In this document: one piece after another, positions 26,579 to 35,263 of the stretch | Position numbering within the stretch: position 1 is the stretch's first letter | Layout: each line of letters begins with the position of its first letter | Origin: Paenibacillus solani | GTDB taxonomy: Bacteria > Bacillota > Bacilli > Paenibacillales > Paenibacillaceae | DNA length: 64,000 nt | Assembly: GCF_001277345.1 (NCBI RefSeq) | Contig: NZ_LIUT01000008.1 | Location: forward strand, 178,106 to 242,105 | Direction: 5' to 3' | Translations under genes and position numbers: made by a program | The notes under the pieces: model-generated | What the model saw: only the letters and a program-made list of their open reading frames with translations | Told to the model about the DNA's origin: nothing | Databases searched by the model: none

Positions 26579-27058
26579 ATGAATATACAGATCGTATGCG
26601 TAGGAAAGTTGAAGGAGAAATATCTGGTACAGGGCATAGCGGAGTACAGCAAGCGTCTTGCGCCGTATGTGCGCTTGTCCGTGCACGAGGTGCCGGACGA
26701 GAAGGCACCCGAGAACATGAGCGAGGCGGAGATGCGTCAGGTGCAGGAGAAGGAGGGGGCGGGCATTCTCGGCCACATCAAGCAGGACGCCCAGGTCATC
26801 GCCCTCGCGATCGGCGGCCAGCTATGGTCCAGCGAGGACCTGGCGGCCCATATCGACAAGCTGGGCACCTACGGGACCAGCACCGTCGCCTTTGTCATCG
26901 GCGGCTCGAACGGCCTCTCCGAGGACGTGCTGAAGCGCGCCCAGACGAAGCTGAGCTTCGGGCGCATGACCCTGCCGCACCAGCTGATGCGGCTGGTGCT
27001 GGTGGAGCAAGTGTACCGGGCGGTGAAGATTAATCGGGGGGAACCGTATCATAAGTAG
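26579..27058 (+). CDS. rlmH: 23S rRNA (pseudouridine1915-N3) methyltransferase RlmH
   Basis: SPOUT-class methyltransferase of 159 residues, the standard family length. It contains the SAM-binding knot FVIGGSNGLSEDVL and the conserved C-terminus SFGRMTLPHQLMRLVLVEQVYRAVKI ... GEPYHK. It methylates pseudouridine 1915 in helix 69 of 23S rRNA. The start at 26579 agrees with known RlmH; AAGGAG lies upstream. In staphylococci the 3' end of this gene (orfX) is the integration site of SCC elements. Here too the last codons are part of a sequence repeated many times downstream. Locally GC-rich compared with the array. Confidence 0.97.
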   Translation: MNIQIVCVGKLKEKYLVQGIAEYSKRLAPYVRLSVHEVPDEKAPENMSEAEMRQVQEKEGAGILGHIKQDAQVIALAIGGQLWSSEDLAAHIDKLGTYGTSTVAFVIGGSNGLSEDVLKRAQTKLSFGRMTLPHQLMRLVLVEQVYRAVKINRGEPYHK

Positions 27059-27064
27059 GGCGAA
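27041..27064 (+). repeat. att-like copy 1 (attB half, end of rlmH)
   Basis: GAACCGTATCATAAGTAGGG plus CGAA: the final codons and stop of rlmH and six further bases. Its left side is rlmH coding sequence, not the TTTCGC arm, as expected for the chromosomal junction. Confidence 0.8.
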
Positions 27065-27294
27065 GTTCAGGTGCATTTTGAGATCGGAGCAGAACATAAG
27101 GCTAGAGTCGATGTTATTCGTACTCTTGTATAACCGGTCTGCCTGGTTGCGGTTATAAGTGACATTCGGCTCTCAATTCAATACGCTCAAGCTAACCGCT
27201 ATAAAGCTATGCAATTTGGTTTTCGCAACAGACGGGAAGTCGTTTGCTCTACAAAGCGTCCATTGGATGGAGGAAGTGGAAATGGAAATAGAAA

Positions 27295-27332
27295 ACAAGA
27301 ACAAGCAGCGACATACCGCGACTTGTTCTTGT
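27295..27332 (-). terminator. Terminator of the MFS gene
   Basis: ACAAGAACAAG (27295-27305) pairs with CTTGTTCTTGT (27322-27332); on the - strand TTTTC follows. Between rlmH and this hairpin nothing else was seen. Confidence 0.7.
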
Positions 27333-27348
27333 AATTTTACGCATGGTT

Positions 27349-28533
27349 TCATTCTTTGCTTGTGACGGATTGTATGCCATTCGCAGACTGACTTCGCATC
27401 GAGAACGATAATATAGCCGGAAGGAGTGCGATTGCAACACCAATTGCGCCAGCCACGCCGATTGACTGTAAGGAGAAGCTTTCCACCACAATACCGCCAA
27501 TGGCAGCTCCGACAGCAATTCCCAACTGGATGAAGGATGTATTCAAGCTCAGAAGGATTCCCGCTGCGTTTGGTGCCAAGCTAATCATATATACTTGTTG
27601 AATGGGACCCGTAGACCAAGCAAAAAACGACCATAACAGCAGCAACGGAAAGACAGCTATAGATGTATGGGCAAAGAGGGACATAAGGATCAAAATAGCA
27701 GCGTGGATCATTAAGCTTCCATTCAGCGTACGCGGAATACCTAATTTATCTGCACCATAACCTCCAGCCTGGGCGCCCAACAAACTTGCTATACCGAATG
27801 AAAATAGCGCGATGCTCACCACCCCATTGCTCATACCCGTAATGTTCATCAGAAATGGTGTAATAAACGTGTAAATGATCGTATAACCGACCATCCAAAA
27901 GAAGCTAATCGACAAGGTTAATAATAGCTGCGGTCTTTTCAACAGGGCAAGTTGTTCTTTAAGAGGCACATTTGCCTCTCCCTGCGACTTTGGCAACGCC
28001 ATTAAAATGACCAGCATCGCGATAAAACTAAGAAGGCCGATTCCATAAAAAATCATTTTCCAGTCGTAGGTGCTGGCAATGACTCTTCCCACAGGAACAC
28101 CTAAAATAAGCGATAGATTAAATCCCATCATGATAGTTGCTATGGCGGTGCCTTGTTTTCCAGGTCCGGCAATTTGAGCAGAAACAGTTAAGGCAACCAC
28201 GGTAAAGACACCTGTACTAAGAGCTAAGATCACTCTCGCACCAACAAGCATTGGATAGCCCGTCGAGACCACCGTAATTAAATTCCCTATAAAAAAGAGC
28301 GCCAAAGCAGCCAGCATAAGTGTTCTCCGGCTTAGTTTAGAGGTAGCCGCAATGAGAATTGGAGTACCCACCGCGTAAGATATGGAATAAACCGAAATGA
28401 GTTGGCCAGCAGCAGCAATGGTTACGCCTACATCTTTGGAAACTAGATCCAGTATCCCGGCAATTACAAATTCCGAAGTTCCCACTAAAAAACTTATAAT
28501 CGCTAAAATATAAACTTTCCACGATTTAATCAT
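27349..28533 (-). CDS. MFS efflux transporter (DHA1/AraJ-like)
   Basis: Twelve-helix drug:proton antiporter-type protein of 394 residues. The N-terminal motif FLVGTSEFVIAGIL is characteristic of the AraJ/YdhP branch of DHA1 exporters, and the motif-A-like loop TSKLSRRTLML follows TM2. AAAGGAG lies 10 nt before the ATG. An operator of the type TTCTAYA-N10-TAYAGAA lies 20 nt upstream and is shared with the flavin oxidoreductase and arsR genes, so the three form one regulon. It probably exports a toxic compound related to the ArsR ligand. Confidence 0.88.
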   Translation of the reverse strand: MIKSWKVYILAIISFLVGTSEFVIAGILDLVSKDVGVTIAAAGQLISVYSISYAVGTPILIAATSKLSRRTLMLAALALFFIGNLITVVSTGYPMLVGARVILALSTGVFTVVALTVSAQIAGPGKQGTAIATIMMGFNLSLILGVPVGRVIASTYDWKMIFYGIGLLSFIAMLVILMALPKSQGEANVPLKEQLALLKRPQLLLTLSISFFWMVGYTIIYTFITPFLMNITGMSNGVVSIALFSFGIASLLGAQAGGYGADKLGIPRTLNGSLMIHAAILILMSLFAHTSIAVFPLLLLWSFFAWSTGPIQQVYMISLAPNAAGILLSLNTSFIQLGIAVGAAIGGIVVESFSLQSIGVAGAIGVAIALLPAILSFSMRSQSANGIQSVTSKE

Positions 28534-28553
28534 TTGATTATTCTCCTTTATAA

Positions 28554-28582
28554 TTCTATATATCTAAAAATACAGAAATGAT
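28554..28582 (-). promoter_or_regulatory. ArsR operator copy A
   Basis: TTCTATA (28554-28560), 10 nt, TACAGAA (28571-28577), followed by ATGAT. Upstream of the MFS gene. Confidence 0.75.
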
Positions 28583-28621
28583 AACAATGAAGGATTGCAA
28601 TTTCTTAGCATCTTACTTTCT

Positions 28622-29668
28622 TTAATGCCTAGCTAGCTCCTTGCGGACAAGGGGGGCGACATCCGTTCCAAATCGTTCGATCGTTCTTAACAAATCACGA
28701 TGCGGAAGCGTACTAAAGTCAACGTACAAAAGAAAACGAGTCAAGCCCAGTTGTTTGGTTACACGCACGATCTTTTCTGCTACATATTCTGAATCTCCAA
28801 CATAAAGAGCGCCGCGAGGGCTCAGTGCTTCTTCATATACACTTCGTGTATAAGTCGCCCAACCGCGTTCCCTTCCAATTTGATTCATTTGTTCGGCCAT
28901 AATGGGATAATACTTTTCTTTGGCTGCTTCAAACGAGTTGGCAATAAAACCATGCGAATGACAGGCGATTTGCAATTGATTAGGATCGTGCCCTGCTTGT
29001 TGGGCTGCTTTAAGATATAACTGCACTAAGGGAGCGAAACGCTCCGGCATGCCGCCTATAATGGAGAAAATGACAGGAAGACCAAGCTGACCGGCACGAA
29101 TGGCCGACCCCGGACTGCCGCCAGTAGCAATCCATACAGGAAGCGGGATTTGTTGCGCTCGCGGGTATACGCCCATATTGTGCAGCGGTGCACGGTGCTT
29201 GCCATTCCATGTTACGTTCTCTGAAGATCGTATTTTGAGTAAAAGCTCCAATTTCTCATCGAATAATTCCTCATAATTTTGCAGGTTATATCCGAAGAGC
29301 GGAAAAGATTCGACAAAAGAACCGCGTCCGGCCATGATCTCGGCCCGCCCATTTGTTAAGTTATCCAGAGTGGCGAAATCCTGATAAACACGGACTGGAT
29401 CCGACGAAGACAATACCGTAACGGCACTGGATAACCGAATATGGTTTGTAGTAGCTGCAGCCGAAGCCAAAATAATTGCCGGCGATGAGCTTGTGTAGTC
29501 CATGCGATGATGTTCACCGATCGCATAGACATCAAGACCGGCCTGATCAGCCAGCTGAATTTCTTCCATCGCTTGTCGCAGTCGTTCGCCTGGCAGAACG
29601 CCCCCTCCTTTGGGGTTCGTGTGAAGAAATGTAGAGATTCCAAGTTCCAATGGCACGCGATTTTCCAA
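28622..29668 (-). CDS. LLM-class flavin-dependent oxidoreductase
   Basis: Luciferase-like monooxygenase/reductase, 348 residues, using FMN. Features: PLELGISTFLHTNP at the N-terminus, a strand with YAIGEHHRMDYTSSSPAIILASAAA (about 47-70), and the typical segment ATGGSPGSAIRAGQLGLPVI. The start is TTG at 29668, because AAGGAGG stands 9 nt upstream and the upstream frame is not protein-like. Operator copy B precedes it. In this cassette it may modify the compound that the neighbouring MFS pump exports. Confidence 0.85.
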   Translation of the reverse strand: MENRVPLELGISTFLHTNPKGGGVLPGERLRQAMEEIQLADQAGLDVYAIGEHHRMDYTSSSPAIILASAAATTNHIRLSSAVTVLSSSDPVRVYQDFATLDNLTNGRAEIMAGRGSFVESFPLFGYNLQNYEELFDEKLELLLKIRSSENVTWNGKHRAPLHNMGVYPRAQQIPLPVWIATGGSPGSAIRAGQLGLPVIFSIIGGMPERFAPLVQLYLKAAQQAGHDPNQLQIACHSHGFIANSFEAAKEKYYPIMAEQMNQIGRERGWATYTRSVYEEALSPRGALYVGDSEYVAEKIVRVTKQLGLTRFLLYVDFSTLPHRDLLRTIERFGTDVAPLVRKELARH

Positions 29669-29689
29669 AATGGTTTCCCTCCTTATCTT

Positions 29690-29718
29690 TTCTACAATTC
29701 TAAAGATATAGAAATGAT
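29690..29718 (-). promoter_or_regulatory. ArsR operator copy B
   Basis: TTCTACA (29690-29696), 10 nt, TATAGAA (29707-29713), followed by ATGAT. Upstream of the flavin oxidoreductase gene. Confidence 0.75.
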
Positions 29719-29729
29719 GCTTAAAAAAT

Positions 29730-30011
29730 TTACGCCAGTAAATATGGCGCAAACTTCATTGCCACTTCTTGATCAACACTGTAGTGAATAAACGAACCGT
29801 TCTTTTGCGACTGGATTAAACCCGATTCCGTCAGCTGCTTGAGATGATGGGATAACGTTGAACCGGCTACGTGTCCAAGCTGTTCACTGATCGCGGTAAC
29901 GCATTGATTCTTTTGCTTTATTAGCATTAAGGCAATTTTTAGTCGTGTAGGCTCACCTAGAGCCTTGTATACTTTGACAGCTTGCACTAGATCGTGATCG
30001 ACATCAGCCAT
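29730..30011 (-). CDS. ArsR/SmtB-family repressor
   Basis: A 93-residue winged-helix repressor. The recognition helix region reads GSTLSHHLKQLTESGLI (about residues 50-66) and the wing KNGSFIHYSVD. It has a single Cys (in NQCVTAISEQL) and lacks the ELCVCD metal motif, so a redox or organic signal is more likely than arsenite. AAAGGAG precedes the ATG. Its own operator (copy C) is the most symmetrical of three identical-architecture sites in this cassette, indicating autorepression and control of both neighbours. Confidence 0.9.
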   Translation of the reverse strand: MADVDHDLVQAVKVYKALGEPTRLKIALMLIKQKNQCVTAISEQLGHVAGSTLSHHLKQLTESGLIQSQKNGSFIHYSVDQEVAMKFAPYLLA

Positions 30012-30030
30012 TAAATTCTCCTTTCCGCCA

Positions 30031-30063
30031 TCATTTCTATATTTAAGGAATTATAGAAATGAT
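30031..30063 (-). promoter_or_regulatory. ArsR operator copy C
   Basis: ATCATTTCTATA and TATAGAAATGAT form a perfect 12-bp inverted repeat around a 10-nt centre; core TTCTATA (30035-30041), TATAGAA (30052-30058). Upstream of arsR. Confidence 0.8.
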
Positions 30064-30163
30064 ATTACCACCTAATGACTGCGGTGTAAAGTAAAAAATT
30101 TGGCTGTTTGTCAATCGTCTGTGAAACCTTAACTCGTCCGAGAAAATGCCACTTTCAAGTTTG

Positions 30164-30191
30164 GCCGAAGCGCTCACCAAAGCGCTTCGGC
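30164..30191. terminator. Hairpin in the gap after arsR
   Basis: GCCGAAGCGCT (30164-30174) pairs perfectly with AGCGCTTCGGC (30181-30191). There is no gene on either side between 30064 and 30721, so it is probably a relic terminator. The rest of this gap holds att copy 2, a degraded look-alike (30532-30554) and a hairpin at 30651-30694. Confidence 0.45.
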
Positions 30192-30454
30192 ATAGCTATA
30201 CGATTGCCGAAGCGACGAGGTCAGAGGGATTTTACAGCTAAATATGGACCTGACCGTGGCCAACCAGATTATGGCTTAACCATCAAGCAATAAGCTTAAG
30301 AAGACTTAAAGTACACTTTAAGGCAAGCGTAATTTTAATACAATCGCTTGTTGCGTAACGTCGACACATTGCTGGCCAAGCACCGGTATTAATTGAATGA
30401 GTCTGCCAAAGTGAGCAGGCATAGCGAAGTCTGGCTTCCACAGGGCCGCCATTG

Positions 30455-30506
30455 TTTTCGCCGATAGACCCGTTAAGGTGAACCGTATCACAAGTAGGGC
30501 GAAATT
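30455..30506 (+). repeat. att-like copy 2
   Basis: Left arm TTTTCGCCGATAG then CCCGTTAAGGT, centre GA, right arm ACCGTATCACAAGTAGGG plus CGAAA. Shares its left arm with copy 4. Confidence 0.8.
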
Positions 30507-30650
30507 TAGGGTATCGTGAAGGGGGCGTATAGGTTCGTTAATAAGTAGGGATGCTCAAGAAATAGGTTATCCCCCTACGACCTAGGGACGAACAGGATTA
30601 CGGTCTGCTGAATTCAATTCTCATCCCACATCTGACTTAGAATCAATTAA

Positions 30651-30694
30651 TGGATGTATCTCTTGTTCTGGACAAAGGACAAGAGCTACATCCA
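30651..30694 (-). terminator. Probable terminator of the PanE-like gene
   Basis: TGGATGTA-T-CTCTTGTTC pairs with GGACAAGAG-C-TACATCCA. Located just beyond the stop codon of the gene at 30722-31657. Confidence 0.55.
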
Positions 30695-30721
30695 TATCGA
30701 TTAGAGACAAGGTAATTCCCA

Positions 30722-31657
30722 TTATTGCAAAGGGATGTAATTGTAAAGCTTATCCCAATTTGGTGTGGCTATGTTCGCTCTTTTCTTTAAGTCAGAAAAA
30801 GCTTGGTACAACGAAGTCATTTCGTTGGCAGATACCGCCTTATCGCTTAGCGTGGTTCTGCCGATTGGGGTTGCTAATAAAATTTTCAGCACGGTAAAAA
30901 CCACCTTGCGATATTTTCGGACTAACTGTTGTTGATTCGCAGGCGTAATTGAGTAACCATTTTTTATCAACACTTGATGGCCTTCATCTATTGCGTCAAT
31001 GACGTAGTTAAGCAGGATTTTGTCCCTGGCCGCTTTGCGCAGATTCCCATTATATGAAACGGCAATGCGATTCAAAGGCAAGATCATAACGAAGTGGCTT
31101 TTCAGCCATTCATCCATATTTGTAAAGGTGATCGTATTATACCTTGTGTTCTTTAAAGCTTGGTCAATGACCGATCGCCAATTTAGTTGCTCTCCCAAGC
31201 CGCCGAAAACCAAGGTCACCTTTGGACCGCGCAAGCAATTTACCCGACCGTTCTCTCTCCATCCGGCAAACGACTGAAAAGCAAAGGCAACCTTTTTCTC
31301 TACGGGGCTATTGGATTGCAAATAATGCCGCATTTCAATGGGACTTGCATTATTGCCCATAATAACAATATGTTTGCTTTGATTCGCTGCAAGGGCAGGA
31401 AGGACTGCCTCGAAATCCGGATATTTCATCACTACGAAGATAAGATCATAAACATCCTCCGGCTGTAACTCACGAATCACGTTTACTTTATCGACCGTTG
31501 TTCGGAGCTGTAAGTAATGGCGGATCACATTACCGTTCTGCTGTAACTCATCCGCCCGCCGCCCTCTGGCTAACATTGTGACTTCGTTGCTCCCGCGCAC
31601 TAACTCGTGAGCTAAATAACTTCCCAATACCCCTGCTCCGTAGACCAGTATTCTCAT
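30722..31657 (-). CDS. Ketopantoate reductase-like (ApbA/PanE) oxidoreductase
   Basis: NAD(P)H-dependent reductase fold, 311 residues: N-terminal Rossmann motif GAGVLGSYLA (about residues 7-16), the TMLARGRRADEL that follows strand 2, and a C-terminal helical domain. It differs from true PanE in the C-terminal substrate region, so pantothenate synthesis is not assured; many such accessory copies have unknown substrates. GGAGG precedes the ATG. It is divergent from a TetR-type gene, with a palindrome between them, and is thus probably the target of that regulator. Confidence 0.8.
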   Translation of the reverse strand: MRILVYGAGVLGSYLAHELVRGSNEVTMLARGRRADELQQNGNVIRHYLQLRTTVDKVNVIRELQPEDVYDLIFVVMKYPDFEAVLPALAANQSKHIVIMGNNASPIEMRHYLQSNSPVEKKVAFAFQSFAGWRENGRVNCLRGPKVTLVFGGLGEQLNWRSVIDQALKNTRYNTITFTNMDEWLKSHFVMILPLNRIAVSYNGNLRKAARDKILLNYVIDAIDEGHQVLIKNGYSITPANQQQLVRKYRKVVFTVLKILLATPIGRTTLSDKAVSANEMTSLYQAFSDLKKRANIATPNWDKLYNYIPLQ

Positions 31658-31693
31658 ATTATTCCTCCATTTTGGTTGTTTCGCAAAAAAAAG

Positions 31694-31724
31694 TTTTTAA
31701 ATACAAAGGTGTTATATTTAAAAA
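31694..31724. promoter_or_regulatory. Palindrome between PanE-like and TetR genes
   Basis: TTTTTAAATA (31694-31703) and TATTTAAAAA (31715-31724) form a perfect 10-bp inverted repeat with an 11-nt centre. A half-site ATTAAATTTAAAAA lies nearer tetR. Probable operator of the TetR protein. Confidence 0.55.
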
Positions 31725-31856
31725 TATTCTATTTGATTTTATCCCCGATCAAATTGTTTCGTCAATATTTTTTTAATTTATGACCATTAAATTTAAAAAC
31801 CTTTCGAATTGTGCTACATTGATTTTAATTTGGGATGCGGGATGGAGGAATGTGTA

Positions 31857-32429
31857 ATGAATAAATTCGAAATAAGGACTCAGAAAAAGAAGAAGGCAGT
31901 TGTTAATGCGGCATTAAAGCTCTTTAAAGAAAAAGGTTTCGTTCATGTCAGCATAAAGGATATTGCCGCTGAGTCCGGCGTATCATCTGTATCGCTATAT
32001 AACTATTTCGAAAACAAAGAAGGGATTGTCAAGGAATGCGCGAACGTTTTGATGCAAAATACCCTTCATATGGCTCAAGAGATCATGAACCAAGACATCG
32101 ATTTCAAGGATAAAATCATTCAAATAATGGATATTTGCGCCGATCAGGACTATCAATTGATTGGTTCGCCTGGTGCCGTAAAGGATCATGTGTTATCAAG
32201 TCTTTATAGTGAAAATACGAATGAAATTAGAATTCAAATGCTTCAGGAGCTTATTGAACTTGCGAAAAAGGAAGGAGCTATTCACTCTTCAGTTTCTCTG
32301 GAAACTGTTCTTGAATTGTTAAACGCGATTGGAACCATTCAATTATCTTGGGCAAAATCAGGAAACTATAAAGAAAAGATGGCTGAGATGAACCGTCTGT
32401 TGTTATTCGGGTTGATTGGCAATGGTTAA
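31857..32429 (+). CDS. TetR-family regulator
   Basis: A 190-residue regulator with the N-terminal helix-turn-helix IKDIAAESGVSSVSLYNYFENKEGI (about residues 33-57), and an AT-rich gene unlike the core chromosome. GGAGG lies about 9 nt before the ATG at 31857; the frame upstream of it is not used. The C-terminal domain is helical and of unknown ligand. It probably represses the divergent PanE-like gene and itself through the palindrome at 31694-31724. att copy 3 lies 143 nt after its stop. Confidence 0.85.
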   Translation: MNKFEIRTQKKKKAVVNAALKLFKEKGFVHVSIKDIAAESGVSSVSLYNYFENKEGIVKECANVLMQNTLHMAQEIMNQDIDFKDKIIQIMDICADQDYQLIGSPGAVKDHVLSSLYSENTNEIRIQMLQELIELAKKEGAIHSSVSLETVLELLNAIGTIQLSWAKSGNYKEKMAEMNRLLLFGLIGNG

Positions 32430-32571
32430 TGACTGGCCGATTGCGTTAAGTGGGTATGTATTGGATGTGTGGGAGTGGGATGAGGTTATTTATGGATCTC
32501 TAGAGATTTCGACACTTCTCGCTTGGCGGAATCGCTGGGTAACTTCACGGAAAAGACGGAGTGCTTTTCGA

Positions 32572-32622
32572 TTTCGCTCTATAGATGATACGGTGAACCC
32601 TACCATAAGTGATCGGCGAAAT
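32572..32622 (+). repeat. att-like copy 3
   Basis: Left arm TTTCGCTCTATAGATG plus ATACGGT, centre GA, right arm ACCCTACCATAAGTGATC plus GGCGAAA: two core substitutions and a small insertion. Left arm same type as copy 5. Confidence 0.7.
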
Positions 32623-32709
32623 TACACTAAAAGTGCTTACTAGTCTCAGTAAGTTGCTATTCAATTTTTTGGGGGGAACTTATATTCGTGAGGATAGAAG
32701 GTGATTCCG

Positions 32710-32931
32710 ATGGCGAAATGGGATAACTTGCTGGCATCCGCAATCGATGTCAGAAAGAAGAATTCAAGCGATTTTGTGCCTATTCGTTACAGCCAAATTT
32801 ATCTTTTGGTGGGGAGAGGCATGTTTCCAGGAATCGGCGTGTTTTTGCCGGTGGATGAGGCGGCACGAAGCGTATTTGCCTCGTTTGAAAGTACTGTTGA
32901 CTACGGCAGTATTGTAAGAGGTATGGTTTGA
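32710..32931 (+). CDS. Small hypothetical protein
   Basis: Not recognised. 73 residues beginning MAKWDNLLASAIDVRKK, with a hydrophobic middle (YLLVGRGMFPGIGVFLPV). AAGGTGA lies 6 nt before the ATG, which supports translation, but no homologue comes to mind and it may be the remaining part of a larger gene. It lies alone between att copy 3 and the convergent nitroreductase gene. Confidence 0.4.
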   Translation: MAKWDNLLASAIDVRKKNSSDFVPIRYSQIYLLVGRGMFPGIGVFLPVDEAARSVFASFESTVDYGSIVRGMV

Positions 32932-33130
32932 TTCAATTATGAGCAATGGGATTTAGGTTATATTTATTCCGAAATTAGAAAATACTTTTTCTCATTGTAG
33001 GGTTAAACAGCGGACAAGCGAAATGTCGGTAAGCCAGAACCACCAACACCTTCTCTAGTTGTTGGCAGTTCTGGCTTTTCTGGATTCATCAATGATTAAG
33101 GTCTTCACAACCTCGCGTTATGTTTGGAGA

Positions 33131-33769
33131 TTATCTCCAAAATGTAATCTTGTCCGAGCTTAATCGAACGGATTCATACCCGTCTTCCTTGGCTTTTCCT
33201 ATAGAGATCATCATTACCGGAGCATAGCGTTCTTCATCCAAATCAAACGCTTTGGCTACCTGATCGACTTCAAAGCCTGCCATTGGGTTCGTATCATACC
33301 CATGCGCACGAGCTACCAGCATGAACTGCATGGCAAACAGGCTGCTATCGATTTTTGCAACTTCAACTTTTATTTCTTGAGGGAGAGTCGGGTACATCGA
33401 TAGGATGGTTTTAAGTTGGCTGTCTCGCACTTCAGCCGGCATTTTCCCTTGTTCCACTGCTGTATTATAGATTTCTTCAACATTTAAGTAGCTTTGGGTA
33501 TCCCCGAAAATTAACAACATGGCAGATGAAGTGTCGTTTTGTAACGTATTGAACCGCACAAGTGGCCTTAGCTTTTCTTTTCCTTCCGGAGTGTCGACCA
33601 CGACTACGCGCCAAGGCTGCAGATTGGCTGAGGACGGAGCCAAGCTGGCTTCCGAGATCATCTCGTGAATCTCTTCTTTCGATATTTTAAAGTTCTCATC
33701 ATAATGACGAACGGAACGTCGTCCCTTGACGATATGGGTGAAATCGTTATTTTGGATAGAGTTGAACAT
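33131..33769 (-). CDS. Nitroreductase-family FMN oxidoreductase
   Basis: A 212-residue FMN-dependent NAD(P)H reductase. Signature KGRRSVRHYDENFKI (about residues 14-28; FMN phosphate binding), APSSANLQPWRVVVV (about 47-61) and the C-terminal FMN-binding MISIGKAKED. It resembles the quinone/nitro-compound reductases MhqN/YodC of Bacillus. AAAGGAG precedes the ATG. It is divergent from a MerR gene with an inverted repeat between them, a common arrangement for a regulated detoxification enzyme. Confidence 0.85.
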   Translation of the reverse strand: MFNSIQNNDFTHIVKGRRSVRHYDENFKISKEEIHEMISEASLAPSSANLQPWRVVVVDTPEGKEKLRPLVRFNTLQNDTSSAMLLIFGDTQSYLNVEEIYNTAVEQGKMPAEVRDSQLKTILSMYPTLPQEIKVEVAKIDSSLFAMQFMLVARAHGYDTNPMAGFEVDQVAKAFDLDEERYAPVMMISIGKAKEDGYESVRLSSDKITFWR

Positions 33770-33801
33770 AGAATCTCTCCTTTAGATAACCTTAATATTT
33801 T

Positions 33802-33818
33802 TGACATGGCTTATGTCA
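33802..33818. promoter_or_regulatory. MerR-type inverted repeat between nitroreductase and merR genes
   Basis: TGACAT-GGCTT-ATGTCA, a perfect 6-bp inverted repeat with 5-nt centre in the 118-nt divergent promoter region. Confidence 0.5.
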
Positions 33819-33887
33819 TTCGTTATCTTATTTTTATTATGAACTATGAACTTAGGTTTATAGCAACAAATAAAAAGAGGTCTCATA

Positions 33888-34247
33888 ATGAAAATAAATG
33901 ACGTTTCAAAATTAACGGGTTTGCCAATATCCACCTTGAGATTCTATGAACGCAAAAACCTCATTCCAGACATATTTGTTCAAAGAGATGCGAATAATTA
34001 TCGGATTTACTCTGAAGAAGTTGTTGAATATCTAAATGATGTGAAGGCACTTTTGTTCGTAGAATTCTCTATTGAAGAGCTAAGTTTGCTGGTCAATCAA
34101 CAACTTCATTTAACCTATGAGGAAAAAAAGAAGATAGTGGAGCAGAAAATTAAAGAAATTGAAGATATTCAGAAGCAGTTGAGAAAGTCGAAAAAATTCC
34201 TGAAGGCCATCTTGGAAGGAAAAGTGAATTTCCAAACCAAGTGTTAA
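33888..34247 (+). CDS. MerR-family regulator
   Basis: A 119-residue regulator. N-terminal winged helix VSKLTGLPISTLRFYERKNLIP (about residues 5-26), followed by a long coiled coil (about 75-112, EEKKKIVEQKIKEIEDIQKQLRK) for dimerisation and a short tail with a single Cys at the end (KC). It is divergent from the nitroreductase gene, its likely target. The terminal Cys may be part of a thiol-based sensor as in AdhR-type MerR proteins; this is inference. Confidence 0.88.
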   Translation: MKINDVSKLTGLPISTLRFYERKNLIPDIFVQRDANNYRIYSEEVVEYLNDVKALLFVEFSIEELSLLVNQQLHLTYEEKKKIVEQKIKEIEDIQKQLRKSKKFLKAILEGKVNFQTKC

Positions 34248-34289
34248 GCTAAGTTTGCTGGCTAAATTAGAAAGACGAGGTGTAAGATT

Positions 34290-34925
34290 ATGAATGCGTT
34301 AGAACACTTACCAGAACCGGAAAGCTTAAAAAAGCTAATGATCGTTCAAGCAGCTCTGAATGCGATTCTTTGTGAGACGGAATGGCTTCGTTATCATAGC
34401 TTTGTTCAAGAATGGGATGAAGGAGTTTGTATGGCAAAAATAGATAATGGGGCAGGGGATCATCTTATCATGTTGTTTTCCGTTGAAGGCTCCATCATCA
34501 AGGGTTTTGATCATGAATCCCAATTAAGCCCGTATGCACAAGACGAACATAGAGTATGGCCAGGCATCTATGATAACGTTCCAAGCGAATTATTATCTCC
34601 TCTGGAGCATGAAGGAATTGAAAAAGAAGATGTGACTTTTTGTATATGGCGTAAAAATAGTGATTCGAGCTGGCAGAAGGGAAAGGTTAAAATGCCAAAA
34701 GGAGCAGACGATGGGTCTGCTTTTTTAATAGGTGCGATTTACCGGACACCCGAAGAGTTCGTGCAATTTGCGAAAGATTATTATGAATTGGCCATGCCAG
34801 TAGAAGTTGTTGAAAAAGTTTACGAAGGTGTCCCTATTACTATAGAGATGATTCAAATGCTAAACCCCGACTGTGCTGTAGAGGAAGTTTATCGGGAGTT
34901 GGAGTCAATGAGATTAATTAAATGA
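34290..34925 (+). CDS. Hypothetical protein, 211 residues
   Basis: Not recognised. A soluble, acidic protein without signal or membrane segments. The N-terminal two thirds form a mixed alpha/beta pattern (SIIKGFDHESQLSPYAQDEHRVWPGIYDNVP in the middle), and the C-terminal third is helical. GAGGTG precedes the ATG. It follows merR by 42 nt on the same strand, so it may be co-transcribed with it. The shape recalls small SMI1/immunity-like proteins of Bacillales, but no motif proves it. Confidence 0.6.
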   Translation: MNALEHLPEPESLKKLMIVQAALNAILCETEWLRYHSFVQEWDEGVCMAKIDNGAGDHLIMLFSVEGSIIKGFDHESQLSPYAQDEHRVWPGIYDNVPSELLSPLEHEGIEKEDVTFCIWRKNSDSSWQKGKVKMPKGADDGSAFLIGAIYRTPEEFVQFAKDYYELAMPVEVVEKVYEGVPITIEMIQMLNPDCAVEEVYRELESMRLIK

Positions 34926-35095
34926 AGGGCTGGTTGTGCCAGCCGTATATGCTAGTTCATACCGCTAACGGGAGTGATAGTTTAACTTACCTACTTCCAA
35001 GCCGCCGAGTATATGCATCTTATGTAAGTTTGAATCATAGTCGTTGGATCGGGTAAGAGATTGGAAATCATGCGCCGCAGCAGCTCCTTTCGTAT

Positions 35096-35147
35096 TTTTC
35101 GCCGATAGGCCCGTTACGATGAACCGTATCATAAGTAGGGGCGAAAT
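35096..35147 (+). repeat. att-like copy 4
   Basis: Left arm TTTTCGCCGATAG then CCCGTTACGAT, centre GA, right arm ACCGTATCATAAGTAGGG plus GCGAAA. Core identical to rlmH. About 50 bp match copy 2. Confidence 0.85.
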
Positions 35148-35215
35148 TTAAAAAGGCTATAGCCAGCACTAATTAGCTGATCTTAGAGTCGGTCAAAGTG
35201 TAGAATACTATCAAC

Positions 35216-35263
35216 AAAAGCTCCAAACCCATTCCAATCATTTGGTGGATTTGGAGCTTTTCT
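35216..35263 (+). terminator. Orphan terminator
   Basis: AAAAGCTCCAAA (35216-35227) pairs with TTTGGAGCTTTT (35250-35261). It has no gene upstream within the cassette, so it probably belonged to a lost gene. The 443-nt gap 34926-35368 otherwise holds att copy 4 only. Confidence 0.6.

Noticed and set aside
26596..27033. 145-residue + strand frame inside rlmH
   Set aside because: Gly/Arg/Ala-rich product of the GC-rich rlmH segment in the wrong frame.
32416..32643. 75-residue + strand frame after tetR
   Set aside because: Runs through att copy 3 and has no ribosome site.
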